A stretch of 64,000 bases of DNA from Diplonema japonicum (Eukaryota; Euglenozoa; Diplonemea; Diplonemida; Diplonemidae): the NCBI GenBank assembly GCA_964019335.1, contig OZ025683.1, positions 248,001 to 312,000 on the forward strand. Reading direction: 5' to 3'. The translations under genes and the position numbers were made by a program. Numbering within the stretch: the first letter of the stretch is position 1; each line of letters opens with the position of its first letter. Shown piece by piece: positions 38,841 through 48,205 of the stretch. The notes beneath the pieces were generated by a model. It did no database searches and was not told where the DNA came from. It saw only the letters and a program-made list of their open reading frames with translations.

Positions 38841-39207
38841 TATTATTTTTTGCAAAAAAAGAGTAGAGGCAGCTTGTCCGTTTATCCCTACTGTGGGTGA
38901 AAACGGCTTGCACAAACAAAACGGCTTGCACAAACAATCAGCCGACTCTTTTTTTTTTTATACAAGGGGGAGAAAAAAAAAAGTAAGTGCATTGAAGCCC
39001 ACCACTTCATGTTGCCACCCCCACCCTCTTCCCTTTTATTAGGCTTCACAGTCGTTTTTTTTTTTTTTTTTTTTTTTTTTTCTCCTGCATTTCATTTTTT
39101 CCCTTCTGTTTTGCATAAAATTTATTGATTTTTTTTATTAGTACTTATTCATAGGGGGGATAAAAAAAAAACAGGCATTGCAAAAAAAAAAAAAAAAAAA
39201 AAAAAAA
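38841..39207. other. Intergenic before cold-shock copy 3
   Basis: Contains a short direct repeat (ACGGCTTGCACAAACAA twice, 38907-38938) and a long T run. No gene. Confidence 0.5.
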
Positions 39208-39483
39208 ATGTTCCGTCTTACCCGTTGCATGCTCGGCACCAACACCGGCAAGGTTGTGAGGTGGTTGGACAACAAGGGGTTCGGGTTCATCCAGCGTGCT
39301 GACAACGACGGTGAGGTGTTCGTGCACCAGACTGCGATCCGCATGCAGGGATTCAGGTCCCTTGCCGAGCAGCAGGATGTTGAGTTCGATGTGGAGACTG
39401 ACCACATGGGCAGGGAGAAGGCCATCAACGTGTCAGCGGTCGGCGGTGGCGACCCCAAGCCCTACGCCAGGGACAACTACTAG
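39208..39483 (+). CDS. Cold-shock-domain protein, tandem copy 3
   Basis: 91 aa. It has the AIRM/VETD type of copy 2, with two private changes (INVSAV and DPKPY). The poly(A) leader follows AACAG/GCATTGC, a plausible trans-splice junction. Confidence 0.85.
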   Translation: MFRLTRCMLGTNTGKVVRWLDNKGFGFIQRADNDGEVFVHQTAIRMQGFRSLAEQQDVEFDVETDHMGREKAINVSAVGGGDPKPYARDNY

Positions 39484-39831
39484 AAGTGTGTAATGGGTAG
39501 GAACAACCTATTGAGAGTTAGTGAAATGCTTCGTAGTCGGTGGGCCCCCTCTTATTTTTTTTTTTTTTAAATCTTTCTTTTTTTTTCCTTTTTTTTATTG
39601 CCCCATTTCTTCCCCATCCCATGGTTCCAAAACGAAAAAAAAAATGTAATTTTTTATTTCAGACCTTTTATAGTCATTTCCCAGCCCAATATTGTTTTTT
39701 TTTTTTTTTTTTCCTTCTCCCCCCCTTTCCAGTTTTTTTAAAGTTCACATTTTGAAATGATGTACGGGAAAAAAAAAGGGGGGGAAAGGCCGATACAAAA
39801 AAAAGGTTGAAAAAAAAAAAAAAGAAATAAA
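39484..39831. other. Intergenic between cold-shock copies 3 and 4
   Basis: Mostly T-rich runs; nothing recognised. Confidence 0.5.
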
Positions 39832-40107
39832 ATGTTCCGTCTTACCCGTTGCATGCTCGGCACCAACACCGGCAAGGTTGTGAGGTGGTTGGACAACAAG
39901 GGGTTCGGGTTCATCCAGCGTGCTGACAACGACGGTGAGGTGTTCGTGCACCAGACCTCCATCCGCATGCAGGGATTCAGGTCCCTTGCCGAGCAGCAGG
40001 ATGTTGAGTTCGATGTGGAGTCTGACCACATGGGCAGGGAGAAGGCCATCAACGTGACAGCGGTCGGCGGTGGCGACCCCAGGCCCTACGCCAGGGACAA
40101 CTACTAG
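39832..40107 (+). CDS. Cold-shock-domain protein, tandem copy 4
   Basis: 91 aa, identical in protein to copy 1 (SIRM/VESD) though separated from it by copies 2 and 3 and another gene. The leader ends GAAATAAA before the ATG. Confidence 0.85.
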   Translation: MFRLTRCMLGTNTGKVVRWLDNKGFGFIQRADNDGEVFVHQTSIRMQGFRSLAEQQDVEFDVESDHMGREKAINVTAVGGGDPRPYARDNY

Positions 40108-40342
40108 AACATGAATATTATCTTTTAGAAAAAAAAAAGAAAAAAAAAACTGAAAAATAAAAAAAGAGGGGAAGAAAGTTAGCCTGATGGCGCACTGGTA
40201 ACGGTGTTACCTTATTTACATCACTTCTCCGTTAAAAAAAAAAAAAAAAAAAGAAAGAAAAAAAGATTGTGTTTCCCCTCGTCCTATACGACATAACATA
40301 CGTAAGGTTTATTTAAAAAAAAAAAAAAAAGAAAGAAATAAA

Positions 40343-40436
40343 ATGTTCCGTCTTACCCGTTGCATGCTCGGCACCAACACCGGCAAGGTTGTGAGGTGGT
40401 TGGACAACAAGGGGTTCGGGTTCATCCAGCGTGCTG
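40343..40436 (+). CDS. Cold-shock-domain protein, copy 5 (cut by gap)
   Basis: The first 31 codons match the other copies exactly (through GFGFIQRA) and then run into the N gap. The array may continue in the unsequenced part; a collapsed repeat is a likely cause of the gap. Confidence 0.75.
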
Positions 40437-40636
40437 NNNNNNNNNNNNNNNNNNNNNNNNNNNNNNNNNNNNNNNNNNNNNNNNNNNNNNNNNNNNNNNN
40501 NNNNNNNNNNNNNNNNNNNNNNNNNNNNNNNNNNNNNNNNNNNNNNNNNNNNNNNNNNNNNNNNNNNNNNNNNNNNNNNNNNNNNNNNNNNNNNNNNNNN
40601 NNNNNNNNNNNNNNNNNNNNNNNNNNNNNNNNNNNN
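40437..40636. other. Assembly gap (200 N)
   Basis: Unknown bases inside the cold-shock array. The round length of 200 suggests a placeholder, so the true size is unknown. Confidence 0.95.
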
Positions 40637-40960
40637 ACTGTAACATATGACTATGATGGAAAAGACGATGAAATATCACATCTGCGGCACCTGATGGAGC
40701 TTAAGGACAGAACAATAACAGCCCTGAAGCTAGAGGTAGCCGAACTCACGGAAAAGACCGATCGGCTCGAATCCGAAAAATGCCGCCTCGTCACCGACCT
40801 TGCAAGGGAACGAGCAGCCCCACTCCAACCAAACCAGGACTTGCTCACGACCAGAATACGGACAGGTGATCCAAGCAAATCAAAGGAACCATACCTTCTA
40901 AGACACATAGAACATTTAAGGGCTTCTGCATCGCCTATATATAGGGACACACCTGTTTAG
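40637..40960 (+). CDS. C-terminal part of a coiled-coil protein
   Basis: About 107 residues to the stop, open through the gap side. The first part is a leucine-heptad coiled coil (HLRHLMELKDRTITALKLEV) and the tail is polar (EPYLLRHIEHLRASASPIYR). The start is lost in the gap. Function unknown. Confidence 0.6.
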   Translation, partial: TVTYDYDGKDDEISHLRHLMELKDRTITALKLEVAELTEKTDRLESEKCRLVTDLARERAAPLQPNQDLLTTRIRTGDPSKSKEPYLLRHIEHLRASASPIYRDTPV

Positions 40961-40992
<32 letters not shown>

Positions 40993-41043
40993 GAAACCGG
41001 GTAAAAAAGAAGAAAAAAAAAAAAAAAAGGGTAATGAAAAAAA

Positions 41044-43488
41044 ATGGTGCGCAGGCCGTATAGACGGCACGTCATCAGCAAGCTAGCGGACACCATCGCG
41101 GTGAAGCCGAAGGAATGGTGGGAGAAACGGTCTCCGAATGACATTTGCAGGACATTGGGGATGTTTGTGAAGTACTACGTGGCCCACAACGAGCTTCTAC
41201 GCGTGGTCCGCCCGGAAATAGAGAACAGACTGAAGGACATGTCGTCCCACGACCTCCACAAGACTATCGTGAGAAGCGAGGTGCTGAGCCTTCTAAAAGG
41301 AACGCTCATGGAAACCAGCAGCAGAATATTCACAGAACAAATGCGCTCCGAGCTCCCCTCCCACCCTGACAGGTTGTTTTACCTGACACACGTCGTTGCT
41401 GCGTACGATGCAAAAAAGATTTTCTACCAAGAAGCTGCGGAGCTGCTTGTAGCACACGTTCCTGCAGAGTACTATCTGAACCTCAGGGTGGCGTCTACGA
41501 ACATACGGTATATCTCATCGTGTTTGGGATGGGAAAAAGCGTGGGGGTTTGCTAAGAAACAAGAGCGATTCCTATTGGCCGCGACGAAGGATCTTGGGGC
41601 GAGGGACCTCGCGTTTCAGCTGGATGCGATCAAAACCCTTTTCGATGTGAGGTTTGAGACTAAAACGTTAGCAGAAAGCCTCGAAACCCTGGTGCATTCC
41701 GTGGGACCGAAATTCACCCTGCCCCAGGCAGTTGAGGCAGCATCATTACTTTCTCATATGAACCGGAACATCCCTTACCTGTACCGAATGCTGGGAGGTG
41801 TTGTGGCACACGAGCTGCGGCATCACGACAACACAGAAATCCCGCTTGCCTACGTGCGGTCAATCGTTGTTGGGATCACTTCTTGTTCGTCAACGGAATA
41901 TCTTTCATCTGTTTACCCATCCCTCTCGCCTTGGCTCTGCGATATGTGCATGCACTGGGATATTGACACAGCAACCACCGTTATGCAGGCAATTGCAGGA
42001 TCGAGCTTCAAATACGATTGGGATGCCTTTGTCTTCAAGTTGTTCGAGGTTGTTCTGGAGAAACCATCAAGTGTGGCTGGGCCGGATATTTGCAGGCTGT
42101 TGGGATGTGCGGTGCAGTCGAAAGACGGGAGGGGCAACGACGAGTTCGAAACTGCAGTGGTGGCAACGCTTTCAAAAATCTCTTCGAAAAAAATCGAGAA
42201 GTTCGATGTCGGCTCGCTGTGCCGCTTGCTGATGATAACAGGCTCTTTAAGCGAAAGGAGCTCCAGAGCAACAACATCAACTGTGGAACAAGTCGTTCTC
42301 GGGCTGAACATCGCGTACAACTTAGACAGATCGGACGGAATTTTACGAAGAACACAGCCACCCGTTGAGCACGACGCTGTCATGGCGCTTCTCACAGACG
42401 CACCGACTGAAGAATCGCCTCCTGTGAAACGGATTCTTTTTAAGCACTTGTTGATGATCTTTGACAGCGTGCAAAAGATGAAACACCACCCTGCTTTGCA
42501 GAAGCTCCACTGGGTGCCCCTTGAAATCGTGGACCAAATCGACAAAGTAGCCACGCTCACGGACATTAAGTTTGCAATAGAAGCGTTGATCGCAACGGGT
42601 GTGAAGCGAGCTGCAGTGGACCTGCTTGTCAACAAGGTAAAGAGCAGCTTACAATACACCCACACCGAGACAAGGCTATGCCACGTCCTGTCGGCATTCA
42701 GCAGAATCAAGGCGGTCCAGCAAAATTTGACGCAAACCGTTATGTTGAACCTGGAAAACCGGAAGAAAGTGGTTCTTGATGGGAAATCGATGTCGAAGCT
42801 GGCCTCGTACCTAACTGCGGCAAGGGCAACGGACGTACGAACACGTAATATCTTAACAGGAAGCAACATAGTTTTCACAGGGTTTCGGACAGGAAGCGAT
42901 TTGTTAAACGTTCTCGTATACTTCACCAAGTGTAAGCATGCCCCACCTGATCAGATGCTGTCGAAGGTGAAGGGTCTTGTCCCCAAGGCACCTGTTGAGG
43001 TTGCGGTTAAGATGTTCCACCACCTGTGGCTTTTTTTCAAGCACCGCGTAGTGCAGCACCCGATTGCATCCGAGCTCACCTCTGCCTTGAACAGTCTAGT
43101 GGGGTACTTATCCGGTCTTGTCGGCTCGCTTTCTGGAACAGACGTGCTTTTATCAGGTATCGCCTGTAGGGCGTGCCATGTTGCAGCGCCGTTTTTGAAA
43201 AAGCTTTCGAACAGGCTTTCAAGCCTCGACACGTCGAGTTGTAACCCTACGATGCTTGTCCAGCTCCTCTCCTCCTTCAGTTTGCACCGTGTTGCCTCTC
43301 CTGGGCTGCTTCCGGTCGTCGCTGCAGTTGAATCTGCGTTCTGGTCGATCCCGCAAGCTACCGCCACAGAAGCTGTTGTCGCGTTGGCCGCTTTATCCGT
43401 CAGAGACGAAAAATTCTGGAGCAAGGTCCGTCGGGGCCTGGAGAAGAACCATTTTAGAGACGCGGTCATGATTTCCAAGTTGGTATAG
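41044..43488 (+). CDS. Helical-repeat protein, possibly organellar RNA-binding
   Basis: 814 aa from an ATG after poly(A). The start MVRRPYRRHVISKLADT is basic and could be a mitochondrial presequence. The rest is a solenoid of ~35-40-residue helical pairs (SPNDICRTLGMFVKYYVAHN, FTLPQAVEAASLLSHMNRNI, DGKSMSKLASYLTAARATDV). Units beginning with a 'x-D/Q-x-x-x-x-L' helix recall octotricopeptide or FASTK-type organellar RNA-binding proteins. No RAP domain or enzyme motif is seen. Mitochondrial RNA metabolism is inferred, not shown. Confidence 0.6.
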   Translation: MVRRPYRRHVISKLADTIAVKPKEWWEKRSPNDICRTLGMFVKYYVAHNELLRVVRPEIENRLKDMSSHDLHKTIVRSEVLSLLKGTLMETSSRIFTEQMRSELPSHPDRLFYLTHVVAAYDAKKIFYQEAAELLVAHVPAEYYLNLRVASTNIRYISSCLGWEKAWGFAKKQERFLLAATKDLGARDLAFQLDAIKTLFDVRFETKTLAESLETLVHSVGPKFTLPQAVEAASLLSHMNRNIPYLYRMLGGVVAHELRHHDNTEIPLAYVRSIVVGITSCSSTEYLSSVYPSLSPWLCDMCMHWDIDTATTVMQAIAGSSFKYDWDAFVFKLFEVVLEKPSSVAGPDICRLLGCAVQSKDGRGNDEFETAVVATLSKISSKKIEKFDVGSLCRLLMITGSLSERSSRATTSTVEQVVLGLNIAYNLDRSDGILRRTQPPVEHDAVMALLTDAPTEESPPVKRILFKHLLMIFDSVQKMKHHPALQKLHWVPLEIVDQIDKVATLTDIKFAIEALIATGVKRAAVDLLVNKVKSSLQYTHTETRLCHVLSAFSRIKAVQQNLTQTVMLNLENRKKVVLDGKSMSKLASYLTAARATDVRTRNILTGSNIVFTGFRTGSDLLNVLVYFTKCKHAPPDQMLSKVKGLVPKAPVEVAVKMFHHLWLFFKHRVVQHPIASELTSALNSLVGYLSGLVGSLSGTDVLLSGIACRACHVAAPFLKKLSNRLSSLDTSSCNPTMLVQLLSSFSLHRVASPGLLPVVAAVESAFWSIPQATATEAVVALAALSVRDEKFWSKVRRGLEKNHFRDAVMISKLV

Positions 43489-43612
43489 GCCCAAGGAAAG
43501 AAATTCTTTTTTTTTTCTTATATTCTCTGTTTCCCGCTCGGCCAAGTTTAAAAAAACAAAAAACAAACACAAAGGAGCGAGGGTGGGCGGGAGGGGGGTG
43601 TGGGAGGAGGGT

Positions 43613-44356
43613 ATGGTGCAGCTCAGCTCCGAGATCAGGCGGCTGAAGAAACAAGGCCTGCACAGATGCTGCAGACCAGAGGTGGTCGAGGACGGCAGCA
43701 TCCTCACCGTGACTTTAAATGTCTACGACCTGCTGACACGGAAGTGGAACGGGATGGCTGAGAAAGTAGGCATGGGTGTCTACCACACAGGACTGGAGAT
43801 AAACGGCACAGAGTGGAGCTATGGCGACTACGGGGGGATGTACTGCGTGGGGAGCGGGCGGGCGGTCGACGGGCAGTTCTTGTGCAGCATACCTATCGGC
43901 GAGGTAAGGATGAGCAAGGGAAAATTCGACTGGGTGGTGGAAGGGTTGAAAAAAGAATGGTCTCCTCTTGATTACGATATCAGAAGGAGGAATTGCAACC
44001 ACTTCACCGCTGCAATGGCGAGAAAGCTGGCAGACAGTAACTTGTTGCCCGAAAGCAGTTTGGTACAGCCGCCTTGGCTTAACCGTGCTGCTCGGTTCTC
44101 TTCCTCTCTGCCGACGTTTTTCTTCAACTGGCTCCTTGAGCGTGCAAACGCTGGTCCACCTCCTCGAGGTGTCGTTGAAGGAAAAGCCCTCACCTCTGCC
44201 ATCTCCGTTTCTTCCTCTACATCCTCCTCCGCTACCAACCCACTGGTCCCTGTTAGGGCTTCTTTGATATCGATTTCAATTCCCGACCCTATCCCACCGA
44301 CGTTCCTTCCCCTTGCTCTTGATACCTCTGAAGAGGACTCTGTGGTAATAGAGTGA
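43613..44356 (+). CDS. PPPDE-family (DeSI-like) cysteine peptidase
   Basis: 247 aa from the first ATG. Residues about 30-150 match the PPPDE/DeSI fold. The catalytic His is in GVYHTGLEI (His58), with the following ING-EWSYGDYGG block. The catalytic Cys is in RRRNCNHFT (Cys128). Family members remove ubiquitin or SUMO from proteins. The C-terminal ~80 residues are Ser/Pro-rich and probably disordered. Both catalytic residues are kept, so activity is expected; the modifier it acts on is unknown. Confidence 0.8.
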   Translation: MVQLSSEIRRLKKQGLHRCCRPEVVEDGSILTVTLNVYDLLTRKWNGMAEKVGMGVYHTGLEINGTEWSYGDYGGMYCVGSGRAVDGQFLCSIPIGEVRMSKGKFDWVVEGLKKEWSPLDYDIRRRNCNHFTAAMARKLADSNLLPESSLVQPPWLNRAARFSSSLPTFFFNWLLERANAGPPPRGVVEGKALTSAISVSSSTSSSATNPLVPVRASLISISIPDPIPPTFLPLALDTSEEDSVVIE

Positions 44357-45455
44357 TCAATGGAGAGAGGGGGAGGAATGCTGTATACTTTATTTTTTTT
44401 TTACCTCGACCTTGTCCCCCTTGTTTAGGGAGGGTACTGAGGGAGGTGATCGGTGTTTTAAAACAAGAGGAACATAAGAAAACTAAAGGAAATGGGGGGG
44501 GGGGGGGGGGGGGGGTAGCCTTCAACAGAATAATTGAAATACAACTCTGCTCTGGTAAGAAGAAAGGGGGTGAAATGGAGGAACCTTGTTTTTTTTTTTT
44601 TCACTCTTTTTCTTTGTGCGGAGCTTGAATCGGTTATAAGAAGGAGGAAAAGAAAGAAAGAAAGAAAAACGCTGCTAAATCCCTATTGCAGTTGTACCCT
44701 TCACACTGTGATTAAAGGGAGAAAGTGAAGAAGAAGAGGAAGAAAAAAAAAAAGGAGGGAGGAGAAAACCCCCACAATCAACATCAAGATGAAGAAAAAA
44801 AAAAAGAAGAAAGAAAAAAAGATGGACCAACAAGAAAGAAATGGACCATTTTATTTGGACCCCCCCCCTTTAACTGCCAAGTAACCCAACACAATTAACC
44901 TAACCGTAATAAAAAATGCAAATTAAAAAAATGAAGTAAAAAGTTAGTTAAACGGGATTTTTTACCTAATAAAATATCTCCTCACGAGACGCTATCAACA
45001 AGTAATCAGTCTCGTAATATGATATTGTTAAAAAAAACAAAAAAAAGGGGGGGGGGAACGAATCGTAAAACTTAGAAGGGAGGGGGGGAAAAAAAAAACC
45101 CCCCGTCTAATTTTTTTCTCTTTTTTTTTTCTTTTGAAGAAAAGCAAAAAAAAAAAAAAGGATGCAGCCAGAATGGGAATTAAAAGGAGAAGTGGGGGGG
45201 GGGGGGATGCTCAAAGTATTTTTTTTTTCCTTCTTCTCGTTATCTCCCCAACCCCACTTTGTTGGTTGCCGCTTATATCTTTTTTTTTTCTTGTTTTTTT
45301 ATATTATTTTTCTTCCTTCCTTTCTCCTATTGTAAGTCTGTTGTTTAGTTTGTTCTTATTTATAATATTAAAAAAAAAAAAAAATTGTCGCTCAGTATTC
45401 ACACATTCTAGGTTTCTTACAAAAAATACAAAAAAAAAAAAAAAAAAAAAAAAAA
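44357..45455. other. Intergenic, homopolymer-rich
   Basis: Includes a 25-nt G run near 44490 and many A/T runs. A mixed AT-rich part at about 44880-45030 holds no frame or RNA I recognise. Confidence 0.5.
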
Positions 45456-46178
45456 ATGGGCTGTGAATCTTCAAAAGCACTAAAGCCCGGAGCAAAGCGC
45501 CCCGCAGCTTCAACCCTTAAGAGCCCGCCGTCGGTCAGCCAGGAAAGCGATTCCTTCCCAAGCCCGACGTACAGCGAGAAAGAGGTGAATCTACCCCCGA
45601 TCTGCGAGGCGATCCCATGCCAAGAAGAATCTAATTCTAAAAACCCAGTTTTCGTAGGCAAGGTTGCCGCCGGTGGTATGACCCTCACCCATTTCCCGGG
45701 GAGAAAGATGATGGAAAAACTGAAAGATTCAGGCTGCGATGTTGTTGTTACCCTTCAAAAGGACAAGGAGGGCGCGCAGAAGGTAAAGGAACTTTGCCAG
45801 ACCTACAGAGTACAATGGATTCAGATCGACTTCTGGAATCTGTACCACACAAAAAACTCGGCTGTGCTCCACTCCCAGGTGACAGTGATGGCTGACTTAA
45901 TTAGGTCAGGGCGAAAAGTTGCTATTCATTGTGCTGCCGGGATCCACCGAACTGGAATGTTCGGCTACGCCGTGCTTCGGGAGCTTGGTTACACCACTGC
46001 TGCTGCCTCGCTCTCTCTTAGGAGCCTCAGGGAAGTGACGTATTTGAGAGTGGGAAGACATAGAATCCTTGGGATGGAAGATCTGCTGGGCGACCTGTTC
46101 CCGTTCCAATTTGAAGGTGGCGAGGAACATACTTACCTTCCTCCCAGCACTGAACCGCTTGCTGCCTCGGCTGCGTGA
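45456..46178 (+). CDS. Dual-specificity-like protein phosphatase, likely acylated
   Basis: 240 aa. The N-terminus MGCESSK fits N-myristoylation at Gly2 with palmitoylation at Cys3. Residues about 60-215 form a protein tyrosine phosphatase fold. The signature HCAAGIHRTG (Cys159, Arg165) matches HC-x5-R-T/S. The upstream acidic region (IQIDFWNLYHTKN) may supply the general acid. The first ~60 residues are a Ser/Pro linker. It should dephosphorylate phosphoproteins (or phospholipids) at a membrane, perhaps the flagellar membrane. Confidence 0.8.
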   Translation: MGCESSKALKPGAKRPAASTLKSPPSVSQESDSFPSPTYSEKEVNLPPICEAIPCQEESNSKNPVFVGKVAAGGMTLTHFPGRKMMEKLKDSGCDVVVTLQKDKEGAQKVKELCQTYRVQWIQIDFWNLYHTKNSAVLHSQVTVMADLIRSGRKVAIHCAAGIHRTGMFGYAVLRELGYTTAAASLSLRSLREVTYLRVGRHRILGMEDLLGDLFPFQFEGGEEHTYLPPSTEPLAASAA

Positions 46179-46910
46179 TACAAATATAAAATGAGAAAAA
46201 AAGAGGGGGGGTTGTGTGTCGGAACGGGTAGAGGAAGGGGAAAATATTTCCCCCCTCGAACAACCCCCCGGTTGCTTCTCCCCTGTTCCACCCGTCCACA
46301 CCTCCTTTATTTTATTAAGACGATTATTTCCCTTCCACATTTTTTTTTTTCCTTTTTTTTTTTTTTTCTTGCCGTATTTTTTCAAATCCAAAAAAAAAAA
46401 AACCCCCATCCCTTATTGCGGGAAATGTAGAATTTAATTCTGGGGGGGATCTTTCAATTTTTTTTGTTTTTGAAAAGCACCAACCTTTTTTTTTTTTTCT
46501 TACATTCTTTAAAAGTAAAGATGTTTGAAGCCCTTTTTTTAAAAAAAAATTTTATTTGGAAATAAAAAATACGGTATTTTTTTATCTAGTTGCTTTTTTT
46601 TTGGGGGGGGGGCATATCTTAATTTGTTTTTTGCACCAAAAGGGAGCAACATGACACAATAGGGAAAAACAATAAAAAAACCTCAACCTGATCCCGCCCC
46701 CTCTCCCTTGATGACAATCGCTCGGTGGGATATAGGATTTAGGGTTAGCACTCACCAACGTGCATTGGCTAGTGTAAGTGCTTTTCCTTCATCTTAGTGA
46801 GTAAAAAAAAAAAAAAAAATCCCTGTACATCGAAAAATTTCGTGTTCCCCTCCCCCTTCTTCTTTTTTTCCCTTTCTTATTTCAGTGCCCAGCTGCACAC
46901 TGGGTTAGAA

Positions 46911-46945
<35 letters not shown>

Positions 46946-47490
46946 CACCATTCCCTATATTTTTATTTTTATTTTATTTCTACTTCTATACTTATAGTTT
47001 TAACGCAAATTTTTATTTATTTATTTTAACGATAATGAGAATTTGGGTAGGAAAGGACCCCTTCCCCCTGATACAAAGGAGAACTAATAATAAAAAAAGA
47101 AAAAAACAGGAAGTGGAAGGGAAAGAAAAAAAAAAGGAATAAAAAAAAGAATAATAAGAGAGGGCAACTAGAATTGAAGAGAGCTCTCTCTTATTCGTTC
47201 CCGGATTTGTTCACCCCCCCTTTTTTTTTCTAATTTTTTCCCTTCCCTCGACTTTTTTCTAACCTTTATTTTTTTTTTTCCCTGTACCCCCCTCTCATTT
47301 GTAACGCATGCATTGTTTCTTTTTTTTTTTTTTTTTTTTTTTCCTTCCCTGATTCTTTTTTTTTTTTCCGTACTGTAACGCAAGTTTTTTTTTTTTTTTT
47401 ATGTATAACTCGAGCCGGGTTTTCAAGGGTGGGAGTGAAAATAAGATTTTACTTTATGTCACTCCCAGCTTTATTTTCACTCCCAGTTTA
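46179..47490. other. Gene-poor, T- and A-rich region
   Basis: No supported gene. Frames are Phe/Lys low complexity. A mixed segment at 46690-46790 (TTAGGGTTAGCACTCACC) is not clearly an RNA gene. Confidence 0.5.
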
Positions 47491-47495
47491 CCTTG

Positions 47496-47566
47496 AATTA
47501 GGCCCAGGAGTGAAATAATGTTCGAGCGTGAAATAATGTAACATTATTTCACTCCTGGGCCTAATT
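47496..47566. repeat. Perfect palindromic element
   Basis: Arms of about 26 bp, AATTAGGCCCAGGAGTGAAA... and its reverse complement ...TTTCACTCCTGGGCCTAATT, around a 17-nt loop that again contains GTGAAATAATG. This shares the GTGAA(A/G)TAATG motif with the elements at 8837, 10135 and 47919. Confidence 0.75.
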
Positions 47567-47582
47567 TCACCTATTCCACCTA

Positions 47583-47815
47583 GGTTTAGGGCAAGTAACA
47601 GCAAGATCAACGCCATCATCCAACGAAACTTCGGTAAAAAAAATGCAGAGCTTTCCCGGGGTTGCACTTCTTTTGAAGAAGGCCATGAGGTGAAAAAAGC
47701 TTCGGTGTTTAGTCAGGAACAAATGAAAGAGTATCTGGCAATGAAATTCAGCAACAACATAGTGCGTCAGGCATATGCAGCTTGCATGTTTGGACAAAAG
47801 AGTCGCACAAACTGA
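47583..47815 (+). pseudogene. Possible coding remnant between palindromes
   Basis: A 77-codon open stretch without an initiating ATG near its start and with non-repetitive composition (SKINAIIQRNFGKKNAELSR, SQEQMKEYLAMKFSNNIVRQ). It lies between the palindromes at 47496 and 47919, so it may be the remains of a transposon gene. The family is not recognised. Confidence 0.35.
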
Positions 47816-47918
47816 AATTTAGCGACATTGTATCTCTCACACCCTGTAACCCAATCCCACTTTTCACTTGTTACCTCCCACCCTTTCAAACCCGGCTCTT
47901 GTTAAATAAAACAACGTA

Positions 47919-48065
47919 TTAGTGAAAATAAGAGCATTATTCCACTTGTGGTGGCAGGTTTAACTCGCAGCTTTTTACTTCACTCGCTTCGTTCGTGAAC
48001 TAAGATCCCTACTCGTTAAACCCCCTGCCACCACGCGTGAAATAATGCTATCTTATTTTCACTTA
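47919..48065. repeat. Long imperfect inverted repeat
   Basis: Left arm TTAGTGAAAATAAGAGCATT...GTGGTGGCAGG pairs with the right arm CCTGCCACCACGCGTGAAAT...CTTATTTTCACTTAA, each about 45 bp with small mismatches. GTGAAATAATG occurs in the right arm. Confidence 0.7.
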
Positions 48066-48074
48066 ATAAATAGC

Positions 48075-48114
<40 letters not shown>

Positions 48115-48158
48115 AATTTAGGTCACCCGAGGTAAGACTGGGTATTATCCCGTCAAAC

Positions 48159-48205
<47 letters not shown>

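Noticed and set aside
40180-40225. tRNA-like GTTAGCCTGATGGCGCACTG
   Set aside because: Resembles a D arm, but no acceptor pairing or T arm with GTTCRA follows.
41913-42929. 338-codon minus-strand frame
   Set aside because: Antisense of the helical-repeat gene, with no recognisable domain.
46725-46745. Telomere-like TTAGGGTTAG
   Set aside because: A single occurrence, not a repeat array.
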